Origin: Mucilaginibacter terrae
GTDB taxonomy: Bacteria; Bacteroidota; Bacteroidia; Sphingobacteriales; Sphingobacteriaceae
Direction of reading: 5' to 3'
Assembly (NCBI RefSeq): GCF_031951985.1
Contig: NZ_JAVLVU010000001.1
Span: 806,001-870,000 of the forward strand
DNA: 64,000 nt
The position numbers were made by a program, and so were the translations under genes. The notes under the pieces were generated by a model. The model was not told the DNA's origin, ran no database searches, and worked only from the letters and a program-made list of their open reading frames with translations. Positions 47,732-56,051 of this stretch are shown here, one piece after another (position 1 is the stretch's first letter; each line of letters begins with the position of its first letter).

Positions 47732-48616
47732 TTAACCGGTTATTTTTCTGATGAAACGTTTAACCATACGTACACGGCGGGTAAGTGCTCCTACGAATTT
47801 AAAATTCTTCCACTCCGTTTTATTAAGGTAATCAAAGAATATATCGCGGTACTTTTGGCTGTAGGTGTAGTTAGTGTAAATTGGTTTGTTGCCAATGTAG
47901 TGCAGTAATTTAGCACCCGGTTTTTCATTATCAACCAAATGGTTCCATTCAGGGTCTAACGCTAACCAGCGGTTGGCTAAAACGGCATTCAAACAATATT
48001 GATCGCCATAAACAATATGTTTTTGGTATTTCACTGCAGCATCAAGTGCTTTGGTGCATACGTCAAACTCATTCCATTTTTCAAGGTTGATGAGCAGTAA
48101 ACCAGCATTCAGGTACTTATCTTCAGATTGATAGCCCAGCTCCTGCCAGTTACGCACGCCTCCGCCCCATGAACAGCCCAGGGTTTTAATGCCCGGGTCT
48201 TGCACGGCGGCTATAATGTTATCGCCAAAATCAATATCCCAAAGTTCGGCAATGTTGCCCAGCACTACCATGTCCGAATCAAGGTATAATACACGCTCGG
48301 TACCCTCGGGAATGAACGTGTGCACAAACAGGCGGAAAAATGTGGTTACTGGTAAAGCGGCATTGTTAAAATATGGAATGGTTATCTTTCCCACTACATC
48401 TTTAACCAACAGGAATTTCATTGTTATCTCATCGGTGCCGATTGACCGGATGAGTTTTTGACGGTTAGCGGCGCTTATGCCATCGTCAATAATGTAAATA
48501 TCTTTTTGTGAACCGGCCGAGTTTATCTCTAACGATTTAATAGAGGCTGCCAGCAACGGAACAAAGTTGTTATCGCAGGCATAAACTACGCTCAAGCGCC
48601 TATCGGTACTTATCAT
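47732..48616 (-). CDS. Family 8 glycosyltransferase
   Basis: 294 residues. LgtC-like GT8 features: SVVYACDNNFVPLLAASIKSL at the start, the DxD motif in RVLYLDSDMVVLGNI, and YGDQYCLNAVL, where GT8 enzymes have DQD/DQ near the active site. C-terminal basic segment typical of peripherally membrane-bound LPS galactosyl/glucosyl transferases. Probably the first gene of the three-gene glycan operon. Confidence 0.9.
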   Translation of the reverse strand: MISTDRRLSVVYACDNNFVPLLAASIKSLEINSAGSQKDIYIIDDGISAANRQKLIRSIGTDEITMKFLLVKDVVGKITIPYFNNAALPVTTFFRLFVHTFIPEGTERVLYLDSDMVVLGNIAELWDIDFGDNIIAAVQDPGIKTLGCSWGGGVRNWQELGYQSEDKYLNAGLLLINLEKWNEFDVCTKALDAAVKYQKHIVYGDQYCLNAVLANRWLALDPEWNHLVDNEKPGAKLLHYIGNKPIYTNYTYSQKYRDIFFDYLNKTEWKNFKFVGALTRRVRMVKRFIRKITG

Positions 48617-48755
48617 ATATGGGCTTCGGGTATAGTGTTGCTAAAAATACAGTTATTAAATACAATTTTTTTATTTGTCTTATACGTAATCTTTAACCCG
48701 ATGGTTATTTAAAAATCAAATTTCAATTACGTGGTATACCTCCTGCACTAAGCCT

Positions 48756-49208
48756 TTACAATACTTCCTCAATGTTATAAGTTTTCCCGTTTAAAACAAA
48801 GCTATCGGCCGTTTTGCAGCCTTTTAATTTTACTCCAATTGGTGATGCAGGCGATACCGCAAAGTATGACTTGCCATTAAGCGTAAGTGTGCCTGCACTT
48901 ATTGATAAATAAAACAGGCCGTTATCGCTAATTACCAAGCTGCCCGGAACTGCTATATCTGATTGTACGTTGGTGCCTAATTGGTTCAATGCAACCATTA
49001 GCTTATTGGCTTCATTTAGTTGCGCCAAATTGCGGTTGGTTTCCTGCTGGGCCATTTCGCGGCCGGTTTCATATTTATCGCCAGCGCTGCTTTTAGTATC
49101 ATCGTTGGTGGCTTGCTGGGCCTCGTTAATAGCCTGTTGTGCGGCATCCATGCGCTGCTGCACGTAGTTTACGCAAAGTTGGTGTAATTGCTTTTTAATA
49201 TCGCTCAT
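48756..49208 (-). CDS. GreA/GreB-like protein
   Basis: 150 residues. N-terminal helical region with the acidic-tip equivalent AGDKYETGREMAQQE and C-terminal beta domain ending SPASPIGVKLKGCKTADSFVLNG..Y.I, both resembling GreA/GreB transcript-cleavage factors. In this phylum such proteins are often mislabelled as acyl-carrier-protein synthases. The coil is shorter than in GreA. It may bind the RNA polymerase secondary channel; this is inference. Confidence 0.65.
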   Translation of the reverse strand: MSDIKKQLHQLCVNYVQQRMDAAQQAINEAQQATNDDTKSSAGDKYETGREMAQQETNRNLAQLNEANKLMVALNQLGTNVQSDIAVPGSLVISDNGLFYLSISAGTLTLNGKSYFAVSPASPIGVKLKGCKTADSFVLNGKTYNIEEVL

Positions 49209-49218
49209 ATATAAAACA

Positions 49219-49254
49219 AAGCCCTGTTTGAAAAAATATATTCAAACAGGGCTT
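49219..49254 (-). terminator. Terminator between the GH51 and GreA-like genes
   Basis: 14-bp perfect stem (49219-49232 with 49241-49254, AAGCCCTGTTTGAA and complement) followed on the minus strand by TTTTATAT; ends transcription from the GH51 gene. Confidence 0.8.
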
Positions 49255-49274
49255 AAGGCAAATGTAATAGTATT

Positions 49275-50813
49275 TTAGTTGAGCTCCAACGCTACAATTG
49301 ATTTGGCCGGTAAATTAACCACCAGCTTGTCGCCGTCTTTTTTAGCATCACTAAATGCTTTAAGCGCAATAGCTCCGGGCTTGGTGAAAGTATTCACGTC
49401 GGCCACGCCGGACGAGGTTAACACCTGCCCTTTTACTGCTTTCCACACCATATCTTTCAATTCGATGCTTACGCTGATACTGTTTTTGGCATCCAGATTT
49501 ACCAAGGTGATGTGAATTTTACCGGTTTTATCTTTTGAAGCCGATACGTTTACCGCCGGTATTTTTTCGCCATCAAATTCATAATCGGGTGTGTTAAGCT
49601 TTAAAGATAAATACTGCGCATCCTGGTGCACTTTATACATATCAAAAACGTGGTAAGTAGGCGTTAGTATCATCTTTTCCTTATCGGTTAAAATGAGTGC
49701 CTGCAGTACGTTTACACATTGTGCCAGTTCGGCCATTTTTACACGGTCGCAGTGGTTGTTGAAGATATTGAGCGTGGTACCCGCCACCAGTGCATCGCGT
49801 AAGCTGTTTTGCTGGTACAAGAAACCCGGATTCGTTCCCGGCTCCACATCGGTCCATACGCCCCACTCGTCAACCACCAGGGCAACACGTTTTTTAGGGT
49901 CGTACTTATCCATAATGGCCGAGTGCTTATTTACCAAATCCTCCATTTTAAGGGAGTTTTTAAGCGTTGCAAAGTATTCCTTTTCGCCAAAACCGGTTGC
50001 CGGTCCTTTTTTGCTCCAATTATTGGTTGGCAGTGTGTAGTAGTGTAATGATACGCCCCACATGTTGCGTGCGCCAATATTTTTCATTAACACTTCGGTC
50101 CAGTTATAATCACCCGCGTTTGCGCCACTGGCAATTTTCTTAAGCTTGGCATTTGGGTAATCACGCGCATACGTTGAGTAACGGCGATACTCTCCCGCAT
50201 AATATTCGGGCGTCATGTTACCACCACAACCCCAGCTTTCGTTACCTACGCCAAAAAACTCTACATTATAGGCTTTAGGGTGACCATTGATTGCGCGTTC
50301 GCGGGTTAGCGGACTTGCGCCATCAAAATTCAGGTATTCCACCCATTTCGACATTTCTTCGACGGTACCGCTGCCCACGTTGGCCGATACATAAGGTGCA
50401 GTACCCAGTAGATCGCACAATTGCAAAAACTCGTGGGTACCAAAGCTATTGTCTTCTACTACGCCGCCCCAGTTGGTGTTTACCATTTTAGGCCGCTTAT
50501 CGCGCGGACCAATACCATCGCGCCAATGATATTCATCGGCAAAACAGCCGCCAGGCCAGCGCAGGTTAGGAATTTTGATTTTTTTCAGCGCATTTACTAC
50601 ATCCAGGCGTATACGGTCTTGCTTTTGAACCGGCAGAGATTTATCCACCCAAAAACCGCCGTAAATACCACGCCCCAGGTGCTCGGCAAACTGCCCGTAA
50701 ATGTGGCGACTAATGGTGTCTTTCGAATCGTTACTGAAAGTAACGCTCGCTGTTTTTTGGGCGTAACTATTAAAAGTTAAGCCGGCTAAGAGGATTAATA
50801 AAGATCTTTTCAA
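49275..50813 (-). CDS. Exported GH51 alpha-L-arabinofuranosidase
   Basis: 512 residues. Signal peptide ([15 protein letters not shown]). Catalytic acid/base Glu in [13 protein letters not shown] and nucleophile Glu in VVDEWGVW match GH51; substrate-binding segments [19 protein letters not shown] are also typical. Removes terminal arabinofuranose from arabinan or arabinoxylan side chains. The start codon is TTG at 50813: no ATG lies in the signal-peptide region, and this start gives a complete signal peptide. A second pectin/hemicellulose enzyme in the window besides the GH28 gene, but not linked to it. Confidence 0.95.
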   Translation of the reverse strand: MKRSLLILLAGLTFNSYAQKTASVTFSNDSKDTISRHIYGQFAEHLGRGIYGGFWVDKSLPVQKQDRIRLDVVNALKKIKIPNLRWPGGCFADEYHWRDGIGPRDKRPKMVNTNWGGVVEDNSFGTHEFLQLCDLLGTAPYVSANVGSGTVEEMSKWVEYLNFDGASPLTRERAINGHPKAYNVEFFGVGNESWGCGGNMTPEYYAGEYRRYSTYARDYPNAKLKKIASGANAGDYNWTEVLMKNIGARNMWGVSLHYYTLPTNNWSKKGPATGFGEKEYFATLKNSLKMEDLVNKHSAIMDKYDPKKRVALVVDEWGVWTDVEPGTNPGFLYQQNSLRDALVAGTTLNIFNNHCDRVKMAELAQCVNVLQALILTDKEKMILTPTYHVFDMYKVHQDAQYLSLKLNTPDYEFDGEKIPAVNVSASKDKTGKIHITLVNLDAKNSISVSIELKDMVWKAVKGQVLTSSGVADVNTFTKPGAIALKAFSDAKKDGDKLVVNLPAKSIVALELN

Positions 50814-50923
50814 GGTATTATCGGTTTACAATTGTCAGGTTTACAATTATAAATTTATTTACCGTGCCTTGCAAGAAAAAACTGCATAATATTATCTTAA
50901 TCCTTGCACATATTACCTTCGGA

Positions 50924-51023
50924 GTAAAGGCAAAAGGTTAAGGGTGAAAGGAAAACATTTGTCCTTATGCCTTTCATATCTAATCGCAAAGCACCTTTCG
51001 CCTTTATCCTTTTAGCTTTACCC
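50924..51023. repeat. Heptad-repeat inverted element A (AAAGG type)
   Basis: Left arm 50924-50951 consists of four consecutive 7-mers of form nnAAAGG (for example GTAAAGG, TGAAAGG). Right arm 50994-51023 consists of four 7-mers of form CCTTTnn. The arms are complementary over 28 positions with five differences, two of them wobbles. The right arm ends 5 bp from the stop codon of the permease at 51029. See findings. Confidence 0.7.
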
Positions 51024-51028
51024 TAAAA

Positions 51029-53398
51029 CTATTCGCTTCGCAAACTCTTAACCGGGTTAGCAATAGCTGCCTTGATTGACTGAAAACTTACTGTTAGTAG
51101 CGCAATAATTATGGCACCTAAACCAGCCAGTGCAAAAATCCACCACTCTACCTCAATGCGGTAGGCATAATCGCGAAGCCAATGGTTCATGGCATACCAG
51201 GCTATTGGTGTTGCAATTATGATAGACGCTAACACCAGTTTAAGAAAATCCTTAGACAATAATGTTGTTATGCTTAATACGGATGCTCCCAAAACTTTAC
51301 GTACACCAATTTCTTTGGTGCGGCTTGCGGCCATGTAAGCAGCCAAACCAAACAAACCTAAGCATGATATAATGATGGTTAGTATTGCAAAAGCCCCGGC
51401 AAGATTAGCGGTGCGCACCTGTTCCCTGAATTTATACTGGTAATCTTTGTCAACAAATAACGGGTTGAATGGAAACGAAGGATTGTATTTTTTGAATACA
51501 GATTCTATTATTTTAAGCGAGGTGTTTAAAGGCTGATTTTTATTAAGCCGGATGTTAATCACATTACTCCATTTTTGAGCCGGGCCCATTATCACCATCG
51601 GTTCAATTGGCTCATAGGGCGATCCCCATATAAAATCCTTGATCACTCCTACCACATGCCATTTAATAAAGTCTTTATCAATAATTTGCCCTATTGGGTT
51701 TTTGGCATTTATAATTTTAGCAGCCGATTCGTTAAGTAAGCAAGCGGTAGAATCGGTGGGAAACAGCTCCGGGTTAATATCACGTCCCTGCACTAATTTA
51801 ACATCAAGTACTTTGGCAAAGTTGCCCTTTGTTGCCATTTGATCAAATACTATTTTGGCACCTGCAGGCTTACCTGCCCAGTTTAATCCCCACGAATTTG
51901 CACTCGATGATACAAAACTACCGCTGGTAACACTCACTACCCTGGCAGCCCCGCTGGCTAAAAGTTCACGTTTTATGAGTTCCTGATTTTTTTCTATATC
52001 GCCGGTAAAGTAGCTGTATAGCAGATTGTTTTTTTCATAACCACTATCACGATCTTGTGCATATTGTATTTGGCGGCGTATAACTATGGTGCTGATAATC
52101 ATTACAACCGCAAAAGTAAATTGAGTTATTACCAGTAATTTACGCGGTGTTACCACTGCACTCACTGCCACAAATGTTCCTTTTAAAACTTGTACAGGCT
52201 TAAATGATGATAAATAGAATGCAGGATAGCACCCGGCCAGTATACCAGTAAATAAAATAAAACCCGATAACACCATCCAAAATGCCGGATCTGCATATGA
52301 TATGTTTAGCTCTAAACTTACCAGCATATTAAAATATGGCAAAGCAAACCCGGTAAGTACAAGTGCAAATACGCCGGCAATAAATGATATAATTATTGAT
52401 TCGAGTAAGAATTGCCCTACAAGCGATTGCTTAAGCGCACCCATAGCTTTGCGTATGCCCACCTCTTTTGCCCGTTTTTCGCTACGGGCGGTGCTAAGGT
52501 TCATGAAATTAATACAGGCAATTAGCAAGATAAAGCCTGCCACTATTGCAAATAGCTTTACTACATCTGCCCGCCCACCAGTGGGTATACCGTTTTTAAA
52601 AGTATTATGAAGATAATAGTCACCAAATGGATGTAAAAACACTTGATTATCCTCGCCACCATTGGTATGGCGAATGGTAATATTTTTGATCTTCTTATTA
52701 ACCTTGTTTAGGTCAGCATTTGGTTTTAATTCAATAAACGTGCGGTAGCTATTATTGCCCCAGTTTTGCTCATCGGCACTAAACTGCACCCTGAAAAGTG
52801 ACCATGGAGTTATGTAATCGCAGTTAAAACGGGTATTTGAAGGAAAGTTTTTAAGTACCCCACTTACTGTAAGATCATACTTATTATCGTACTTAATAAT
52901 TTTGCCCATAGCTTTAGCACTGCTGCCAAACATTTTTTTAGCAAAACCCTCGGTAATAATAATTTTATACGGGCTATTTAAAGCGCTAACCACATCTCCT
53001 GCCAACAAAGGAAAACTAAACATTTTCAGGAAATCGGCATCTGCATCAAAGCCATTAGCCTCTAACTTTTTTTCACTATAGCTTATAAGATGCGTGTCAG
53101 TGTAATCAACTCTAACACTATATTTTACTTCTGGAAATTCCTGTTTAAGGGCAGGCCCCAACGCGGCTGGTGTTGTAGACCAGCAACTTAACTCACCATC
53201 AAAAACAGATTTATTGTAAGCTATGTACAAATTATCAATTCGCTCATGAAAGCGATCAAAACCTAATTCATGCTTTATCCATAACCCAATAAGCATGGCT
53301 GCTGTCATGCCAATAGCTAAACCTGTTATGTTAATAAATGAAAAACCTTTACTGTTAAGTAAGCTTCTCCAGGCAATTTTGATGTAGTTTTTTAACAT
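51029..53398 (-). CDS. MacB/FtsX-type ABC permease (paralogue 1)
   Basis: 789 residues. N-terminal membrane helix (FSFINITGLAIGMTAAMLIGLWI), large periplasmic MacB_PCD domain, three helices with the FtsX signature RSEKRAKEVGIRKAMGALKQSL (about 310-335), a second periplasmic domain and a C-terminal FtsX block (RTKEIGVRKVLGASVLSI) with further helices, ending NPVKSLRSE. This duplicated layout is typical of Bacteroidetes ABC permeases. Shares the same architecture as the two permeases upstream and is the last gene of the operon. Likely exports antibiotic, lipid or peptide substrates with the HlyD-type adaptor. Confidence 0.93.
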   Translation of the reverse strand: MLKNYIKIAWRSLLNSKGFSFINITGLAIGMTAAMLIGLWIKHELGFDRFHERIDNLYIAYNKSVFDGELSCWSTTPAALGPALKQEFPEVKYSVRVDYTDTHLISYSEKKLEANGFDADADFLKMFSFPLLAGDVVSALNSPYKIIITEGFAKKMFGSSAKAMGKIIKYDNKYDLTVSGVLKNFPSNTRFNCDYITPWSLFRVQFSADEQNWGNNSYRTFIELKPNADLNKVNKKIKNITIRHTNGGEDNQVFLHPFGDYYLHNTFKNGIPTGGRADVVKLFAIVAGFILLIACINFMNLSTARSEKRAKEVGIRKAMGALKQSLVGQFLLESIIISFIAGVFALVLTGFALPYFNMLVSLELNISYADPAFWMVLSGFILFTGILAGCYPAFYLSSFKPVQVLKGTFVAVSAVVTPRKLLVITQFTFAVVMIISTIVIRRQIQYAQDRDSGYEKNNLLYSYFTGDIEKNQELIKRELLASGAARVVSVTSGSFVSSSANSWGLNWAGKPAGAKIVFDQMATKGNFAKVLDVKLVQGRDINPELFPTDSTACLLNESAAKIINAKNPIGQIIDKDFIKWHVVGVIKDFIWGSPYEPIEPMVIMGPAQKWSNVINIRLNKNQPLNTSLKIIESVFKKYNPSFPFNPLFVDKDYQYKFREQVRTANLAGAFAILTIIISCLGLFGLAAYMAASRTKEIGVRKVLGASVLSITTLLSKDFLKLVLASIIIATPIAWYAMNHWLRDYAYRIEVEWWIFALAGLGAIIIALLTVSFQSIKAAIANPVKSLRSE

Positions 53399-53402
53399 AG
53401 TA

Positions 53403-53520
53403 GTGAGTGGTGAATTGCGAGTGGTGAGCGGTTGGGTAATTTGTAAATGTTATTTATGGATTAAGCGTCGCTGTATATTGTTCACTACTATCCATTCACA
53501 ACTCACAAATTACTACTCAC
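53403..53520. repeat. Heptad-repeat inverted element B (GTGAG type)
   Basis: Left arm 53403-53437 has five 7-mers (GTGAGTG, GTGAATT and related). Right arm 53479-53520 reads, on the minus strand, as 7-mers GTGAGTA, GTAATTT, GTGAGTT and related. The arms fill the spacer from 4 bp after one stop codon to 4 bp before the next start. See findings. Confidence 0.7.
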
Positions 53521-53524
53521 TTTC

Positions 53525-55948
53525 CTATTCGCTTCGTAAACTTTTAACCGGGTTAGCTAACGCTGCCTTTACCGATTGAAAACTGATAGTGATAAAAGCC
53601 AGCAGTATAGCCATTAAAGTTGCCAGTACAAACACCCACCATTGTATAGTAATACGGTAGGCAAAGCCTTGCAGCCAGTTATCCATAAGCCACCAAGAAA
53701 CCGGCACGGCAATAACGGCGGCCAGCAATACGAGCTTAATAAAATCTCGCGATAGCAGGAGCACAATACCTGATACATTGGCACCCAATACCTTGCGTAT
53801 GCCAATTTCTTTGGTGCGTTGAATAACGATCATGATTGATATGGCCAGCAAGCCAATACATGATATAACGATAGCCAAGATAGCCCCGCTCACAAAAATG
53901 TTCGACAGGCGGCGTTCGTTCTGATACTGGCGTTCGGTGTTCTCATTTAACCACGAGCCGGTAAACTCGGCGGTAGGAAACTGGCGTTTCCAGCTTTGTT
54001 TGATCTGGTCATAGGCATGCAATAAACTGCCGGGTTTTACCTTTACAAATACATAGTTAACCTCGTATTCTTTGCGCATGAGCAGCGATACCGGCTCAAT
54101 TTTATCATGTAATGATTTAAAGTTGTAATCTTTAACAATACCAATAACTTGCGATTTGTATTCAGGGTACATCGGTATAAATTTACCAATGAGGTTTTTG
54201 CCGCCCAGGCTACGGGCCATGGCCTCATTAATAACCACAGCCGTACTATCGCCCGGAAATTGAGAGCTGAAATCGCGGCCATCAACCAGTTTCAGGTCGA
54301 GCGTTTTAACATAATCATAATTAACGCGATGAACATTGGTTCGTATTTCTTTACCATCCATATCAAAGCCCAGTACCGAAAAACGGCTTGAACCATCATT
54401 CCCCATGCCCATATTCATGAATGAACCCGTTACGGCAACCACCTGGTTGTTATTGCGTAATTCATTGCGCATAATTTGCAAAGTTTTGTCGCCGTTTAAG
54501 CCACGGCTTACCGGTATGCTCAACACCTCGGCTTTGTTATAGCCCAGCGGTTTATTGCTTAGGTAATTAATTTGCTGCCAGGTAACTATGGTGCATATAA
54601 TTAGCAAGGTTGACAGCGTGAATTGTACAACCAGTAAAGTATTACGCAGCTTACCCGGTTTAGCAGTGTTGCCCATGTTCCCTTTCAGTACTGCAACGGT
54701 TTTGTAGCGCATCATCATTAATGCCGGATAAAAGCCCGCCAAAGCGGTTATCAATAAAAATACAACCAATATGCCTAACAAATGCATAGGCTCAAACAGC
54801 ATTGACAAAGTAATGCGGCTTTTAAACATGGCCTTAAACGGACTGATAATTAAAGCGCACAATGCCAAACCAATAAAGGTTGAAGCTAGGCACACCATAA
54901 CGGTTTCGGTCCAGAATTGGGTGAGCAGCTGCCATTTACCGGCACCTAAGGTTTTACGTACCCCCACCTCTCGTGCACGGGTAAAACCACGGGCTACCGA
55001 AAGATTGATGAAGTTGATACATGCGATAATTAAAATAAAACAGGCAATAGCCAGCAAACTGAGCACATAGATTTTACTTACCGGATTACCTTCTACCGAG
55101 CTAAATCCGTTGCTAAAGTGTGTGCCGGCAAACGGGGTTACATGTAAGCTTAGCAAACTACCGTTTTCATCGGGTTTGGCACCATCGCGTTTTAACAGGT
55201 CAATGTCGCCTTTATAATGTGCTTCAACAAATGGCTTGAGTTGTTTAGGGAATGTATTTGCATTGTATCCATCTTTAAACTGTACAAATGCCAGGTGCGA
55301 CCAGTTATCCCATTTATTAATGCCGCTTTTGTAATTGGGGAAATGCTCAAAACGGACCAGCACATCAAAGTAGATGCTCGAGTTGCCGGGAATATCTTTT
55401 AGCACACCCGAGACCTGGAAAGGCACTTGCTCCTCCCCTAATGTAAACAGGATAGTTTTGTTTAAGGCCGGCTCATTGCCAAAGAGTGCCTTAGCCGTAC
55501 TTTCGGTAATTACAACATTATTCAATCCGTTAAAAACTGAATTGACATTACCTTGTAGCAATGGAAAGGTGAACATTCTCAGGAAATCGGCATCCACATA
55601 ATGAACATCTTTTTCAAGTTCTTTGTTACCATATTTAATAAGTGCAGCACCGTTTGCACTGCGGGTTATGTATTTAATATCACCGTATTCTGATTTTAAC
55701 GCCGGGGCTAATGGCACAGGCATGGCTGTCGATTTTTCGGTGCCGGTTACACGATTGGTAACGCTATAGATCTGCTGTATCTTATCAATATTTGCATGAA
55801 ATTGATCATACGAAAACTCATAAAACACGGTCATGAATATGAGTGCGCAGCAAGCTACCGCAACCGATAAGCCTAACAGGTTCATGAAATTAAAAACGCG
55901 GCCTTTCCAAAGGTTGCGCCAGGCAGTTTTTATGTAGTTTTTTATCAT
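53525..55948 (-). CDS. MacB/FtsX-type ABC permease (paralogue 2)
   Basis: 807 residues with the same layout: N-terminal helix (FNFMNLLGLSVAVACCALIFM), MacB_PCD domain, FtsX block with ARGFTRAREVGVRKTLGAGKWQL, second domain, C-terminal block RTKEIGIRKVLGANVSGIV, and the same terminal NPVKSLRSE. It is the most divergent of the three: the first block lacks the RSEKRAKEVGIRK form shared by paralogues 1 and 3. It may therefore form a separate transporter or a heterodimer partner. Confidence 0.93.
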   Translation of the reverse strand: MIKNYIKTAWRNLWKGRVFNFMNLLGLSVAVACCALIFMTVFYEFSYDQFHANIDKIQQIYSVTNRVTGTEKSTAMPVPLAPALKSEYGDIKYITRSANGAALIKYGNKELEKDVHYVDADFLRMFTFPLLQGNVNSVFNGLNNVVITESTAKALFGNEPALNKTILFTLGEEQVPFQVSGVLKDIPGNSSIYFDVLVRFEHFPNYKSGINKWDNWSHLAFVQFKDGYNANTFPKQLKPFVEAHYKGDIDLLKRDGAKPDENGSLLSLHVTPFAGTHFSNGFSSVEGNPVSKIYVLSLLAIACFILIIACINFINLSVARGFTRAREVGVRKTLGAGKWQLLTQFWTETVMVCLASTFIGLALCALIISPFKAMFKSRITLSMLFEPMHLLGILVVFLLITALAGFYPALMMMRYKTVAVLKGNMGNTAKPGKLRNTLLVVQFTLSTLLIICTIVTWQQINYLSNKPLGYNKAEVLSIPVSRGLNGDKTLQIMRNELRNNNQVVAVTGSFMNMGMGNDGSSRFSVLGFDMDGKEIRTNVHRVNYDYVKTLDLKLVDGRDFSSQFPGDSTAVVINEAMARSLGGKNLIGKFIPMYPEYKSQVIGIVKDYNFKSLHDKIEPVSLLMRKEYEVNYVFVKVKPGSLLHAYDQIKQSWKRQFPTAEFTGSWLNENTERQYQNERRLSNIFVSGAILAIVISCIGLLAISIMIVIQRTKEIGIRKVLGANVSGIVLLLSRDFIKLVLLAAVIAVPVSWWLMDNWLQGFAYRITIQWWVFVLATLMAILLAFITISFQSVKAALANPVKSLRSE

Positions 55949-55958
55949 AATACTTTAG

Positions 55959-56045
55959 TTGAATGTTGTTGGTTGGGTGTTGTCAGACGGTACATTTGTT
56001 ACGAACATAAATTACACACAACCCGCAACCGACAACACACAACCC
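55959..56045. repeat. Heptad-repeat inverted element C (TTGnnnG type)
   Basis: Left arm 55959-55986 has four 7-mers beginning TTG (TTGAATG, TTGTTGG and related). Right arm 56015-56045 reads on the minus strand as 7-mers TTGTGTG, TTGTCGG and related. Fills the spacer between the permeases; right arm ends 6 bp from a stop codon. See findings. Confidence 0.7.
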
Positions 56046-56051
56046 ATTTTA

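Noticed and set aside
50822..50855. Direct repeat GGTTTACAATT upstream of the GH51 gene
   Set aside because: Only two copies, 16 bp apart; insufficient to call an operator.
50924..56045. Heptad elements considered as CRISPR arrays
   Set aside because: Unit is 7 bp with no spacers of constant size and no cas genes; repeats are degenerate and inverted.
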